Numbered from the stretch's first letter, positions 1-9,546 are shown. The stretch is 64,000 nt of DNA from JAHEKD01 sp965215945 (GCA_965215945.1 CBDCFC010000051.1:62001-126000), one strand, 5' to 3'. Made by a program: numbers and translations. Notes: generated from the sequence alone by a model not told the origin.

Positions 1-90
1 AGCGCTTTGGGTTATCAGGTCATTGAGCTGGAAATGTCCGAATTTCAAAAGCTTGATGGTGGGCTTAGTTGCTTGTCGCTGCGATTTTAG
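1..90 (+). CDS. C-terminal end of a dimethylarginine dimethylaminohydrolase-like protein (partial)
   Basis: Reading from base 1 in frame 1 gives 29 residues before a TAG at 88-90. The stretch contains EMSEFQKLDGGLSCLSLRF, which matches the conserved end of DDAH/amidinotransferase proteins, where the catalytic Cys lies in the GGLSC motif. Such enzymes hydrolyse methylated arginines to citrulline. The 5' end lies outside the window, so domain order and length cannot be checked. The assignment rests on one short but characteristic motif. The next gene begins about 145 bases downstream and is probably a separate transcription unit. Confidence 0.6.
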   Translation, partial: SALGYQVIELEMSEFQKLDGGLSCLSLRF

Positions 91-234
91 CTTGCCTGAT
101 ACCCAGTTCGTTTCCCTTTAAATACTTATAAAGACAATAAACCAAGAAATTCAGTTAATAGTTATAATACAGGGACTATTATTCTACTTCTCTGGTTGTC
201 TCACCGGAAAAATCTTAAAGAAAACGAGGAAAAT

Positions 235-1254
235 GTGGATACTGTTAGCTTAAAACAAGAGGGTTCGTCAACACTGGGGTCGAACGCAGTGCGTAATCAG
301 ATATATGCACTGGAAGATTTTATGAATAGCCGTATCCTGGGTCAGCAAAACCTGGTTTCCAGGATGTTAGTCACTCTGCTGGCTGACGGGCATTTGTTAG
401 TTGAAGGCGCGCCAGGATTGGCGAAAACCAAAGCGGTAAAAACATTGGCAGAAGGATTGGAAGGTGAATTCCAACGTATTCAATTCACACCGGATTTGTT
501 GCCCGCAGATTTAACCGGCACGGATGTCTATCGGCCACAGGACGGCAGTTTCGAATTTCAACCTGGTCCCTTGTTTCACCATATTATTCTTGCCGATGAA
601 ATAAACCGCGCGCCGGCGAAAGTTCAATCAGCATTGCTTGAGTCCATGGCGGAACGGCAAATCACGGTGGGCGGAAAGACTTACAGTTTGCCGGATTTGT
701 TTTTCGTGATGGCGACACAAAATCCGATTGAGCAGGAAGGGACCTATCCACTACCCGAGGCACAACTGGATCGGTTTTTATTACAAGTCAATATTGACTA
801 TCCGCAAGTCTCCTCTGAACGTCAGATTATGCTGCAAGCCAGACAGGAGGCACGAGGTGATCGTGAGGTGACGATGTTGCCGGATAGATTGCCTGTTAGT
901 CAGCAAGATGTTTTTCAAGCTCGCCAGGATGTGTTGCAAGTTCACATGGCCGAAACGGTTGAAGAATATATTGTGCAACTGGTTCAGGCTACTCGAGACA
1001 GCCAACACTACTCAGCAAAATTACCTGAGTGGATTCAATACGGTGCCAGTCCGCGCGCAACCTTGGCATTTGATCGTTGTGCCCGAGCTTTGGCCTGGTT
1101 GGATAATCGTGATTATGTTTCACCCGAAGATGTCCAGCAACTGGCACATGAAATTCTCAGGCACCGTATTTTATTGTCCTATCAAGCGGAGGCCGATGGC
1201 GTGACAATTACCGATGTAGTGGATGAGCTGATTGCCAAAATCCCCGTGGCCTAG
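235..1254 (+). CDS. MoxR-family AAA+ ATPase
   Basis: A cytoplasmic AAA+ ATPase of the MoxR/RavA group, chaperone-like partners of von Willebrand A proteins. The Walker A motif GAPGLAKT lies near residue 60 and the Walker B segment LADEINRAP near residue 120. An AAA lid domain follows, with the SPRATLAF stretch near the C-terminus. I prefer the GTG at 235 because GAGGA (226-230) stands just before it; an in-frame TTG at 196 lacks a ribosome-binding site. It heads a co-directional run of DUF58, DUF4381, two VWA proteins and BatD, the usual partners of MoxR. The start is less certain than the family. Confidence 0.93.
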   Translation: MDTVSLKQEGSSTLGSNAVRNQIYALEDFMNSRILGQQNLVSRMLVTLLADGHLLVEGAPGLAKTKAVKTLAEGLEGEFQRIQFTPDLLPADLTGTDVYRPQDGSFEFQPGPLFHHIILADEINRAPAKVQSALLESMAERQITVGGKTYSLPDLFFVMATQNPIEQEGTYPLPEAQLDRFLLQVNIDYPQVSSERQIMLQARQEARGDREVTMLPDRLPVSQQDVFQARQDVLQVHMAETVEEYIVQLVQATRDSQHYSAKLPEWIQYGASPRATLAFDRCARALAWLDNRDYVSPEDVQQLAHEILRHRILLSYQAEADGVTITDVVDELIAKIPVA

Positions 1255-1568
1255 AGAAGCCCGAATATTTCATAAATCGGACTGGAAAGATGAAATTGAA
1301 TCAAGCAGATAGTAAATATTTCCGATCTGCCCAGCATGAAAAGATTGCCCTGTTTGAGTTCAGGCCCAATCTGCCGTCACATTTCGATCGATCCTTCCCG
1401 CGCCCTATTTCAAAAAGATTGCTTAAACGATCGCCCGAACTGTTTTGTTCGGCACATCCGTGTGCCTCACTCCTGCGGGGCTTGCGCGAAAAATCACTCC
1501 CGGTAATTTTTTGTCAGCTTGCCCCTGATTCTCAAAGATTCATAAAACTTTCGGGCTGCATGTAATCC
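1255..1568. other. 314-bp spacer inside the moxR-bat operon, containing a hairpin
   Basis: The spacer is long for an operon whose other genes nearly all touch or overlap. It holds a perfect small hairpin, GGCACA (1451-1456), loop TCCG, TGTGCC (1461-1466). A 91-codon open frame (1290-1565) ends at a TAA three bases before the DUF58 start, in the same frame as DUF58. Its translation looks like no family I know and is rich in Arg/Pro/Ser. I read it as probably non-coding, perhaps an inserted intergenic repeat, but cannot exclude a small gene. Confidence 0.4.
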
Positions 1569-2489
1569 ATGGCGATAGTAGCTGAAAAAATACCAGGCGT
1601 TACAGTGGAAGTTTCGGATTTAATTAATGTCCGTTCAAAATTGGCCGGTCTTTCACTAAAAAAAATAAGACACCGAACATCTCGAAGTTCAGGGCTGCGT
1701 GAGACCAGGGTTCGTGGTCGAGGAATGGAGTATGAGGAATCAAGGGCATATATCGCAGGGGATGATGTCCGTACTATGGATTGGCGGGTTATGGCCAGAA
1801 CCGGCGAGCCCCATACTAAAGTGTTTACCGAAGAAAAAGAGCGCAGCGTTATGTTGGTGGTGGATTTGTCCTCATCAATGTTTTTTGGCACTCGTTATGG
1901 CTTTAAATCCTACAGTGCTGCCCAAACTGCTGCTCATGTGGGATGGTTAGTGGTGCAAGCAGGAGATCGTTTGGGCGGACTGATCGCCTCTTCATCAGCT
2001 CATTATGAAATCAGACCTAAAAAGAGTAGTTCTAATTTAATGCAGATTTTTCACCATCTGGAGCAGGAATGTAATATCGATTTGCCTGTTGTCAATGAAC
2101 CCAGTCGACTTAACTTTATGTTGGCAGAATTACGCCGGGTGATTAAACCTGGCACAATCATTGTGTTGGTATCAGATTTATTGGGAATAGATAATCAAAC
2201 ACCTGCATTGATATCGTCGCTAGCCAGAAACAATGATCTGATGGCATTTTGGGTACATGATCGTACCGAAACACACCTTTGGCCGGAAGGCCGGTATGAA
2301 ATTTTAGCCAATGAAAATCAGATTTCTCTCGATCTAAGGGCAGACTCAGCGGCAAAATGGCTTACTAATGAACAACAATCACAGAAATCAACCATCGAAA
2401 ATTTAGCCAGTCAATTCAAAATGTGGATGTGTCCCGTTTCTTGTAATGAAACTGTGACACCGCAATTACAGAAATATTTAAAAGGCTAA
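1569..2489 (+). CDS. DUF58 domain protein (VWA-like)
   Basis: A 306-residue DUF58 protein, the family almost always found after MoxR. The early segment RGRGMEYEESRAYIAGDDVRTMDWRV is split by the family signature G(D)DVRxxDWRV (YIAGDDVRTMDWRV). VVDLSSSM near residue 97 is a DxSxS metal-ion-dependent adhesion site, as in von Willebrand A domains. No membrane segment is visible, so it should be cytoplasmic. The stop is followed 4 bases later by the next gene. The molecular role of DUF58 is not settled; a scaffold acting with the MoxR ATPase is the usual inference. Confidence 0.9.
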   Translation: MAIVAEKIPGVTVEVSDLINVRSKLAGLSLKKIRHRTSRSSGLRETRVRGRGMEYEESRAYIAGDDVRTMDWRVMARTGEPHTKVFTEEKERSVMLVVDLSSSMFFGTRYGFKSYSAAQTAAHVGWLVVQAGDRLGGLIASSSAHYEIRPKKSSSNLMQIFHHLEQECNIDLPVVNEPSRLNFMLAELRRVIKPGTIIVLVSDLLGIDNQTPALISSLARNNDLMAFWVHDRTETHLWPEGRYEILANENQISLDLRADSAAKWLTNEQQSQKSTIENLASQFKMWMCPVSCNETVTPQLQKYLKG

Positions 2490-2493
2490 AACT

Positions 2494-2991
2494 ATGTCGG
2501 TCGAGGAACTATTAGCCCAACTAAAAGATATTCAAACACCGATTGAGCCAGGTTGGTGGCCATTAGCCTTGGGTTGGTGGTATTTGTTTGGATTGGTTGC
2601 ATTGCTGTGGATCACTGCATGGTTTTTGAAAAAGCGAAAACAATCGAACCGATCAGTTGTGATGGCTTCTAGCGAATTGGAAAAAATCAAAAATGAATAC
2701 TTACAGACTAATAACGATAACCAACTGGCTTTGAATCTATCAATATGGCTTAAGAAAGTCAGCTTGTATGCATTTCCTGATCAGGCAGTGGCTGGGTTAA
2801 CGGGTCAGCGTTGGCTAGAGTTTTTGGATAACAGTGCTAACGAGGATCAGTTCACTACCGGTGCAGGTCAGGTATTTGCGGATTCTATTTATAGTAATGA
2901 TGTAAAAATTAATGCAGCGGCGGTTATTGATCTGTGCGAAAAATGGTTGTCTTCTGTTAAACCTGAGCTGATCAAGCAGGGGCAGGTTTGA
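2494..2991 (+). CDS. DUF4381 membrane protein of the bat operon
   Basis: A 165-residue protein whose place between DUF58 and BatA, early Pro/Trp-rich segment (IQTPIEPGWWPLALGWWY) and single membrane span (about residues 24-44) match DUF4381. A basic stretch (KKRKQ) follows the span, so the roughly 120-residue C-terminal part should be cytoplasmic. It ends WLSSVKPELIKQGQV. The stop overlaps the next start in TGATG. Its function is unknown; it is taken as an accessory subunit of the MoxR/Bat complex. Confidence 0.82.
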   Translation: MSVEELLAQLKDIQTPIEPGWWPLALGWWYLFGLVALLWITAWFLKKRKQSNRSVVMASSELEKIKNEYLQTNNDNQLALNLSIWLKKVSLYAFPDQAVAGLTGQRWLEFLDNSANEDQFTTGAGQVFADSIYSNDVKINAAAVIDLCEKWLSSVKPELIKQGQV

Positions 2992-3995
2992 TGTTGACGC
3001 TTGAGTGGTGGTGGGCATTGTTACTCTTGCCAATTCCTTTTTTGGCGAGATTGCTTTTACCTGTCGCAAACCGATCGGAGGCTGCATTATCGGTACCACT
3101 ATTCGAACAAGCGGATGTGCCCATTAGTTCCAGAACACAGTCGAAAAGATGGTTGCCAAGAATATCCTTATGGCTATTCTGGATATTTTTGGTATTAGCT
3201 GCCAGTCGACCGCTTTGGGTTGGTGAACCTGTTACCCAAACAATAAGTGGTCGTGATCTAATGTTGGCGGTAGATATTTCCGGCAGTATGCAGGAAAAAG
3301 ATATGCTGGTTAATTCAAGAGCTGTCAGTCGCATTGAAGTGTTAAAAAAGGTTGTCAGCGAATTTATCAATCGTCGAGAAGGAGATCGTCTCGGCTTGAT
3401 TTTGTTCGGTACCAATGCCTATACCTACGTACCATTAACCTTTGATCGACAGACCTTAAATGAATTATTGCTCGATGCCACGATAGGGTTGGCAGGCCGT
3501 GGAACTGCCATTGGTGACGCAATAGGCTTGGCGGTCAAGCGCATGCGTGAGCGCGAAGCAGAGCAAAAAATTCTTATCCTGATTACTGATGGCTCGAATA
3601 CTTCCGGGATTACCGATCCACTCGAAGCCGCGCAAGCCGCTGCCCAGGAGGGCTTGAAAATTTATAGTATTGGAGTCGGCACCGATGCCGATACTATGCG
3701 CCGCGTGTTCGGGATTCAGCGAATCCGCCCGGGAACTGCGCTTGATGAGGCGACACTCAGGCAGATCGCCAACTACACGGGTGGCGAATACTTTCGCGCC
3801 AAGGATGTTGCGTCTTTAGAAAACATCTATTCTACTTTGGATGAACTAGAGCCGATTGAACGGGAGGATCGAACCTATAGGCCACGAAAAGAGCTATTCT
3901 ATTTGCCATTATTGGCTGGCTTGTCTGTGATTTTGCTGTTTATAAGCTGGCTAATATTTAGCAACAAAATACCATCGAGCAGACAACATGTTTGA
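2991..3995 (+). CDS. BatA-like von Willebrand A membrane protein
   Basis: A VWA-domain protein anchored by an N-terminal membrane pair (about residues 10-25 and 55-75) and a C-terminal span (about 305-325). The metal-binding site DISGSM lies near residue 98, and ILITDGSNTSG supplies a later conserved acidic element. I choose ATG 2991, which overlaps the previous stop as TGATG and follows the purine-rich GCAGGGGCAGG; a TTG one codon earlier is less likely. The 3' end overlaps the next gene by 8 bases. BatA and BatB are paired in Bat operons linked to aerotolerance and envelope stress. Confidence 0.9.
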   Translation: MLTLEWWWALLLLPIPFLARLLLPVANRSEAALSVPLFEQADVPISSRTQSKRWLPRISLWLFWIFLVLAASRPLWVGEPVTQTISGRDLMLAVDISGSMQEKDMLVNSRAVSRIEVLKKVVSEFINRREGDRLGLILFGTNAYTYVPLTFDRQTLNELLLDATIGLAGRGTAIGDAIGLAVKRMREREAEQKILILITDGSNTSGITDPLEAAQAAAQEGLKIYSIGVGTDADTMRRVFGIQRIRPGTALDEATLRQIANYTGGEYFRAKDVASLENIYSTLDELEPIEREDRTYRPRKELFYLPLLAGLSVILLFISWLIFSNKIPSSRQHV

Positions 3996-5739
3996 GGGGT
4001 TAAAAATTCAATTTCTCAATCCAATATGGCTGGCGCTATTACCGCTGGTGTGGGCGCTATGCTGGTTGTTCCTAAAGCGTTTCAAAACACATTCCATGTG
4101 GAGTGAGCTTTGTGATAAACATTTATTACGAATTCTTCTGCCCAAGGCATCACAAACCAAGACATCTAGCTGGTTGGTCTGGATAATGATTATAGTGTTT
4201 TCGTTGATCATTTTAGCCGCAGCCGGACCTAGCTGGCGGACTCAGCCAATTCCGTTATTTGAGTCTGCTGCATCCAGGGCTATAGTGCTGGATTTGTCGC
4301 GCTCCATGATGGCCGAGGATATTGAACCCACTCGATTTAAACGTGCGGTTTTTAAAGCAAAAGATTTGATCAGTTCCAATAAAGACGGACAGACAGCGTT
4401 AATCGCTTTTGCTGGTGCCGCATTCGTGGTTTCACCTTTAACAGATGATAATAGAACTTTATTGAATTTTCTGGATTCCTTAAAACCCGATATCATGCCG
4501 GTGCAGGGTAGTCGGATTGACCAAGCGATATTAATGGCTGAAAAAGTCTTACAGGGTTCGCTCTCAACAACTAGCCATATTTATATTCTTTCTGACGGTG
4601 TCAGCGAACTCGAAGCAGCCGTGACTGCAGCAAAAAACGCTGCAAATAACGGTTTGTCTGTATCCGTGCTTGCATTGGGAACTGAACAGGGCGGTCCGAT
4701 TAAAGATAGCTCAGGCCGCTTAATTAGAGATCAACAGGGGCAATTGATTATTGCCAAAGTTGGTTTCGGTGATCTGCAAAAGATTGCTCAGGCAGGTAAC
4801 GGCCGCTTCGTTAGAATGACGGCATCCGATTCAGATATTGAATATCTGCTTTCAGCAATTGATGAGAATGAATTCGATCAGTCTCAGGATTCAGAGGACA
4901 AAACATTATCACTACCGGTCAATGATGGCATCTGGTTAGTCTGGTTAATTTTGCCGCTGGCATTATTACTGTTCAGAAAAAATGCGCTGTGGTTATTGGC
5001 GTTGATATTGATCTTGCCGCCACAGCAGCAAGCTTATGCTTTTGATTGGAACAAGCTCTGGAAAAATAAAGAGCAACAGGCGTATGAGGCTTTTCAGAAA
5101 GGCCAATATGACGAGGTTAAATCACTTTCATCAGATCCGCAGTTAAAAGGTTCTGCTTTTTATAAAGAACAGGACTATCAAAATGCTGAGACCTGGTTCT
5201 CCCAACAGGGAACGGCACAATCGTTTTACAATCGCGGTAATGCATTGGCGCAAATGCAACAATTCGAAATGGCACTAGCTGCCTATGATTATGCGTTAGA
5301 TAAAGATCCGGAGCACGAATCGGCAAAATATAACAAAAATTTGATTGAAGAATTTTTAAGGCAGCAAATAAACCAGCAAAATTCCCAGCAAAATGACGAA
5401 AATCAGGGTGATGAGTCTAGCGATGAGTCAGCAGATCAAAGCGAATCTGACCAGTCGCAATCGGAACAGTCAAGAGCGCCACGCAGCTCAAGCGATGATG
5501 ATTTGCAATCTGATTCGACTGAGGAACAACAAGAGGAACAAAAACAGATCGATCCGGAAGATGAAGAGGGAAATCCTGCTGATAAGGATTTGGCCTTGCA
5601 GAATGAGACTAATAGAGAAAGAAAAAATCCTGAGTCTATTGACCGCTGGATTAATCGTTTGCCGGACGATCCATCAGAATTATTGCGGCGTAAGTTTCTA
5701 AGAGATTATCAACGGCAGTCAGGTCTGGGTAGACAGTGA
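3988..5739 (+). CDS. BatB-like VWA protein fused to a TPR/acidic BatC-like region
   Basis: The first ~330 residues are a BatB-type VWA protein: membrane spans near residues 10-28 and 60-80, the metal site LDLSRSM near residue 103, and spans near 310-345. After a second hydrophobic segment the protein continues as a periplasmic TPR region (FYNRGNALAQMQQFEMALAA), then a Gln/Glu/Ser/Asp-rich low-complexity stretch and a conserved end (SIDRWINRLPDDPSELLRRK). In many genomes the TPR part is the separate gene batC; here both are one 583-residue chain. It overlaps its neighbours by 8 and 4 bases. Confidence 0.9.
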   Translation: MFEGLKIQFLNPIWLALLPLVWALCWLFLKRFKTHSMWSELCDKHLLRILLPKASQTKTSSWLVWIMIIVFSLIILAAAGPSWRTQPIPLFESAASRAIVLDLSRSMMAEDIEPTRFKRAVFKAKDLISSNKDGQTALIAFAGAAFVVSPLTDDNRTLLNFLDSLKPDIMPVQGSRIDQAILMAEKVLQGSLSTTSHIYILSDGVSELEAAVTAAKNAANNGLSVSVLALGTEQGGPIKDSSGRLIRDQQGQLIIAKVGFGDLQKIAQAGNGRFVRMTASDSDIEYLLSAIDENEFDQSQDSEDKTLSLPVNDGIWLVWLILPLALLLFRKNALWLLALILILPPQQQAYAFDWNKLWKNKEQQAYEAFQKGQYDEVKSLSSDPQLKGSAFYKEQDYQNAETWFSQQGTAQSFYNRGNALAQMQQFEMALAAYDYALDKDPEHESAKYNKNLIEEFLRQQINQQNSQQNDENQGDESSDESADQSESDQSQSEQSRAPRSSSDDDLQSDSTEEQQEEQKQIDPEDEEGNPADKDLALQNETNRERKNPESIDRWINRLPDDPSELLRRKFLRDYQRQSGLGRQ

Positions 5740-7436
5740 TAAGCGCTAATTTATTAAGAAGTTTTCTCATTGGAGCTTATTTATTTTTGTGGTCAACCCT
5801 CAGTATGGCACAAACAGCACATCTGCAACCGGCTGAGATAAATGAAGGTGATACAACCAAGCTAATAATTGAAATCGAAGGGGGAACTCCTTCATTGCAT
5901 GGTTTGGATACTTCAGCTTTAGAAAAAGACTTTGAAATATTAGGCACATCTTCCGGTGTGCAAAGTATGCGAAATCAAAGTGCCAAGTTTTATCAGGCGC
6001 GCTGGGAAATAGAGCTGTTTCCGCTACGAGCAGGCGAGTTGGAAATCCCGCCACTTGAAGTTAATGGAAGGATGACTGAACGATTGGTTTTGAATGTCAA
6101 AAAGTCAGACAGTTCAGATCCCGCTTCTGCGCAGAATATTTTCATTCAAATCAGTGCCGAACCTGAAAACCCTTATGTTGGCCAGCAGATCAATATTACA
6201 GTTCGTCTATTTCATAATATACGAATCGTTAATGGCACATTATCTGAACCTGAAGCTGCAAATGCCGATATTTATCGAGTTGGTAATGATATTAGTTATA
6301 CCGAATCAATTAGCAATAGGCAATATAACGTACTCGAGCGCAGCTTTGCCATGTTTGCCAATACCACCGGCGAACTATCTATTTTCCCCGTATCTTTCCG
6401 CGGTCAGATCGAAGATAAATCCGATAATTCCTCATCCGACTTTAGTTCATTTTTACGCCAGGTTCGACAAATCAAGCGTGCAAGTAATGAACTGAGTTTG
6501 ACCGTAAGAGATATTCCATCCAGTTATAGCGGCAAATACTGGTTACCGGCCAATGACCTCAGGATTAGTGAACAATGGAGCGATCAAGCCGGTGAGTTGC
6601 AAGTGGGTGATTCGGTTAGTCGTGAAATCAAAATCATCGCCGATGGCCTGCCGGCTGAGTCTTTGCCGGAAAAGATTATGGGTTCGAATAATAACGATCT
6701 CAACATCTATCCTGATAAAGTTTCACGTAATAACCAGGATATCGGCAAAAAATTAGTCGGGCGTGCAGAGCAAAAGTATGCCTTAATCATGTCCAAGGCC
6801 GGATATCTGGATGTGCCAGAGTTAACATTAAAATGGTGGGATGTGGATGAGGATATTGAAAAAGAAGCGATATTGCCTGCTAAAACATTAATCGTTAGTG
6901 GCGATTCAACCCAGCCTGTAATCGCGCAGAATCAATCAGATCAGCCGACACCATCGACTGTTAGGCCTGATTCTGTGACATCAACAAAAGTACAAACTAA
7001 TTATTGGCAGTGGATGGCCTTGTTGTTTTTGGCTTTGTGGTTAATTACCATGGGATGGGTATATTGGTTCCGCTTAAATATGAACAAGGTTGAAATCGCT
7101 GAGGATTCGATCGAAAGCACCTGGAATCAAAAAGCGCTGGAGCAGGCATGCCGCTCCAATAATTCAGTCCAGGTTCGTAACCAACTGATTGCCTGGGCAA
7201 AAGATACCTGGCCGGAAGATAAAATCACCGGTCTATATCAGTTAAAAGCAAAGATACACGATCGGCTGTTGTCTGATGAGCTAAGTAAATTAGACGCAGT
7301 ATTATTTTCAGAGAAAAAAACCGATTGGTCGGGCAAGGCTTTATTTACAGCGTTTACTAATGCCCAATCCAATATTTTTAACAAGGAAACTTCAGAGGAA
7401 GAAGTAATCCCACCGCTGTATGTACGACAAAGCTGA
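5736..7436 (+). CDS. BatD (oxygen-tolerance family) membrane-anchored protein
   Basis: Starts with GTG in a GTGA overlap with the previous stop. A signal peptide covers about residues 1-25 (cleavage near SMAQTA). The periplasmic body is typical of BatD, with the conserved early pattern of binding-fold repeats (LEKDFEILGTSSGVQS) and WEIELFPLRAGELEIPPL. A single C-terminal membrane span lies near residues 428-448, followed by a cytoplasmic tail of about 115 residues. It closes the operon; a palindromic repeat starts 11 bases after the stop. Confidence 0.9.
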   Translation: MISANLLRSFLIGAYLFLWSTLSMAQTAHLQPAEINEGDTTKLIIEIEGGTPSLHGLDTSALEKDFEILGTSSGVQSMRNQSAKFYQARWEIELFPLRAGELEIPPLEVNGRMTERLVLNVKKSDSSDPASAQNIFIQISAEPENPYVGQQINITVRLFHNIRIVNGTLSEPEAANADIYRVGNDISYTESISNRQYNVLERSFAMFANTTGELSIFPVSFRGQIEDKSDNSSSDFSSFLRQVRQIKRASNELSLTVRDIPSSYSGKYWLPANDLRISEQWSDQAGELQVGDSVSREIKIIADGLPAESLPEKIMGSNNNDLNIYPDKVSRNNQDIGKKLVGRAEQKYALIMSKAGYLDVPELTLKWWDVDEDIEKEAILPAKTLIVSGDSTQPVIAQNQSDQPTPSTVRPDSVTSTKVQTNYWQWMALLFLALWLITMGWVYWFRLNMNKVEIAEDSIESTWNQKALEQACRSNNSVQVRNQLIAWAKDTWPEDKITGLYQLKAKIHDRLLSDELSKLDAVLFSEKKTDWSGKALFTAFTNAQSNIFNKETSEEEVIPPLYVRQS

Positions 7437-7447
7437 CGCCTAAGTCA

Positions 7448-7477
7448 TTCTGGAAAAGCCATAGGCTTTGTCCAGAA
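7448..7477. repeat. Intergenic hairpin, dispersed-repeat copy
   Basis: TTCTGGA-AAAGCC (7448-7460), loop ATA, GGCTTT (7464-7469), bulged G, TCCAGAA (7471-7477). It follows GTCA and lies between the convergent batD and the minus-strand gene at 7604. The same architecture, including the bulged G, recurs at 34434-34459. It may also act as a terminator, although no strong T-run follows. Confidence 0.6.
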
Positions 7478-7603
7478 CCTCCATGAGATGACAGGTGATT
7501 TAAGAGATCCACGTGCTACGAGTTTATCTTCACTTGCGGAGGTAAGCAGGATAATAGTTGGTCCGGGAGGGACTGCAATAAGAAGCGCCTCTGAACGACG
7601 CAC

Positions 7604-7843
7604 TCAAGAAGCCAGTTTCAGCTCTTCAATACTGTTATAAAGTTTGCGATTGCTGACTGTGATAATCGAATCTTCATTTCGAGCAGTCAAATCCGGTAAC
7701 GGTTTGCCGTAGTCAATCAGTACTGATCTAACCCGAAGCTTGGAACGGTTAAAGCTTTCAGAGCCAATGACCTCGCATTCAAGAAAAGTATCCTGAAACA
7801 CTGTTAATTCCGGTTTTGGTACATAAACAATATTGCCAGACAT
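7604..7843 (-). CDS. Small hypothetical protein (79 aa)
   Basis: A 79-residue open frame with no family I recognise. It has no signal peptide or membrane span and mixes charged and hydrophobic residues (SGNIVYVPKPELTVFQDTF at the start, NSIEELKLAS at the end). Only a weak ribosome-binding site (GGGA) stands before the ATG. It is flanked by a 626-bp spacer on its 5' side and converges with batD. Length and composition suggest a real gene, but nothing independent confirms it. Confidence 0.5.
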   Translation of the reverse strand: MSGNIVYVPKPELTVFQDTFLECEVIGSESFNRSKLRVRSVLIDYGKPLPDLTARNEDSIITVSNRKLYNSIEELKLAS

Positions 7844-8469
7844 CAGTTTAATCCCGTGCTTTTCAGCATTAAATATTAATTACAAATAAACCGCCTCTGA
7901 GAGCGCGTTTATATCAGAAACAAACTGAAATTTCAGTGAAATTTTGTTTCTTGGACACATTATCGAATTATTTAGTCGCAAATCACTTTTTATATAAACG
8001 CTGGCAAAACTTGAAACTGTGTGCTTGAATTCAGGCATATAATAGAATCGGATTATCTCCCTTAAGTTGAAGGGTTAACTGTCCCAAATCATCTGACGAC
8101 ATACAGTCCTGGGTTTCTCAAGCTGAAAATGATGAGGCCAGCAGAAATCCAAAATCCCTCTTATCAACTAATAGGCCAGGTTAGATGAACCTCTTTGCTG
8201 TGCCTGCTTTGTGAATGAATATTTAAAGTGATCTACATGTTCGAAAAATTGCAATGGAGAACAAATTGCCAACTCACCCTAAATACTCATCTGAGTCATT
8301 TATTGAGTATCTGAAATTCTAGATTCTGAGAGAAAAGCAGCCATTAATTGTGATTTATAATACTGCTTATTGAATGTTTAATGATAAATTATAAATGATC
8401 TTCAAAGTTAACCTGAATTATAGAACGAATAAATTACTAAATAACAAACTATTTAACTTACAACATTTA
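7844..8469. other. 626-bp AT-rich spacer
   Basis: I see no convincing gene in any frame. It should contain the promoter of the small minus-strand gene at 7604-7843 and the 3' untranslated region of the secreted-protein gene ending at 8470. The only clear structure is the nested inverted repeat at 7916-7951. Confidence 0.5.
7916..7951. repeat. Nested inverted repeat upstream of the 7604 gene
   Basis: Outer arms AGAAACAAA (7916-7924) and TTTGTTTCT (7943-7951) enclose the perfect palindrome CTGAAATTTCAG (7925-7936). It lies 73 bases upstream of the minus-strand start at 7843, so it could be an operator or an RNA hairpin. Confidence 0.45.
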
Positions 8470-9546
8470 TTACCGAATTCTTCCTGGCCAAGACCTATAT
8501 TTATTAAGAATTTGTGTAGTACTTCCAGAAACACAATCCATTGATGATGCAGATTCTGATATTAAATTGGGTACACAATTTTCATAGTACTCAGCAATAG
8601 ACTGGGAGCAACGTCTATCTGAATCAGGGTCAGGAATTCTTCCACTACAAAGTATACCTGGGCCGACGCTTTCTATCATACAAATATCTTGAGCCCAGCG
8701 AAAAGCTCCATCCATTGTTTTGCTGGTACATTTTTCAATACCGCTTGTAGGTACTGAAAAATTGATTACTTTTAAGTGATATTTTTCAGATTGGATTTTT
8801 ATCGAATCTTCACGAAAAAACTCATAATTTGGCTCGCTCAACTCATTACCCACACTTGAATTTGACCCGGCAGTTACTTTTATATTCCATTCCCCAGGCA
8901 ATAGTTGAAAATTGGCACGACCACGTGAATCAGTAATGCGATCTTCGGTTACACCACTGCCAATTTGAATACTGACTTTGGCTCGCTCAACGGCTTTGGA
9001 AATCCACAAAACAGTAACTTGAAGAGAACCATGGCCAGGAATGGATACAATTGGATCTGATGGTCTTGAAATTGTTTCAGAATAACAAATTCCTGCGCTA
9101 ATATTTATATTGCAGGAGTTCCAAGAATCGTTCAGTGCGAGTATTACACTTTCCATGTCGTTTTTAATTTCTTTGCGAAACACAATCAATGGTTCTTCAG
9201 TGGAAGATTGCCCATAACATTCAGACAGTTTGCCCTGAGGTATCATACTCCACCAACCTCCATCATTTATAGCCCTTAATGCAGGCACTTGTTGATCAGG
9301 CAAATAAATTCCATCTAATTGCCCACGCTTCACAGCGCATAACATGGATCCGGCATGTTTTGCATCAATTCCTCCACGATTTAACATGCTAATAATAGCT
9401 TTTTGAGCATGGACATCAATTCGAGAGTCAATTATGTCTTGTGTTGTCCAACACTGTTCTACATCCGGACATCCTTGAGTATCTGCAGTAACTCTAATAG
9501 ACAGAGCTAGATATATAACTAGTACTACAATTGTTTTAATATGCAT
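8470..9546 (-). CDS. Secreted Cys-rich protein of unknown function with a Cna-B-like domain
   Basis: A 358-residue exported protein. The N-terminus MHIKTIVVLVIYLALSIRVTA is a clear signal peptide, and AAGGAG precedes the ATG at good spacing. The mature protein has many cysteines (for example CPDVEQCW near residue 26 and CTSKTMDGAFRWAQDICMI late), suggesting disulfides. The middle (about 180-250) has the pattern of carboxypeptidase-regulatory/Cna-B beta-sandwich domains (TDSRGRANFQLLPGEWNIKV). I do not recognise the first 150 or last 100 residues. It follows the 9592 gene by 45 bases on the same strand, so the two probably form one transcript. Base composition is more AT-rich than the flanking core genes. 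Confidence 0.7.
   Translation of the reverse strand: MHIKTIVVLVIYLALSIRVTADTQGCPDVEQCWTTQDIIDSRIDVHAQKAIISMLNRGGIDAKHAGSMLCAVKRGQLDGIYLPDQQVPALRAINDGGWWSMIPQGKLSECYGQSSTEEPLIVFRKEIKNDMESVILALNDSWNSCNINISAGICYSETISRPSDPIVSIPGHGSLQVTVLWISKAVERAKVSIQIGSGVTEDRITDSRGRANFQLLPGEWNIKVTAGSNSSVGNELSEPNYEFFREDSIKIQSEKYHLKVINFSVPTSGIEKCTSKTMDGAFRWAQDICMIESVGPGILCSGRIPDPDSDRRCSQSIAEYYENCVPNLISESASSMDCVSGSTTQILNKYRSWPGRIR

Noticed and set aside
1290..1565. 91-codon open frame between moxR and DUF58
   Set aside because: No family likeness, odd composition and a hairpin inside; described as a spacer instead.
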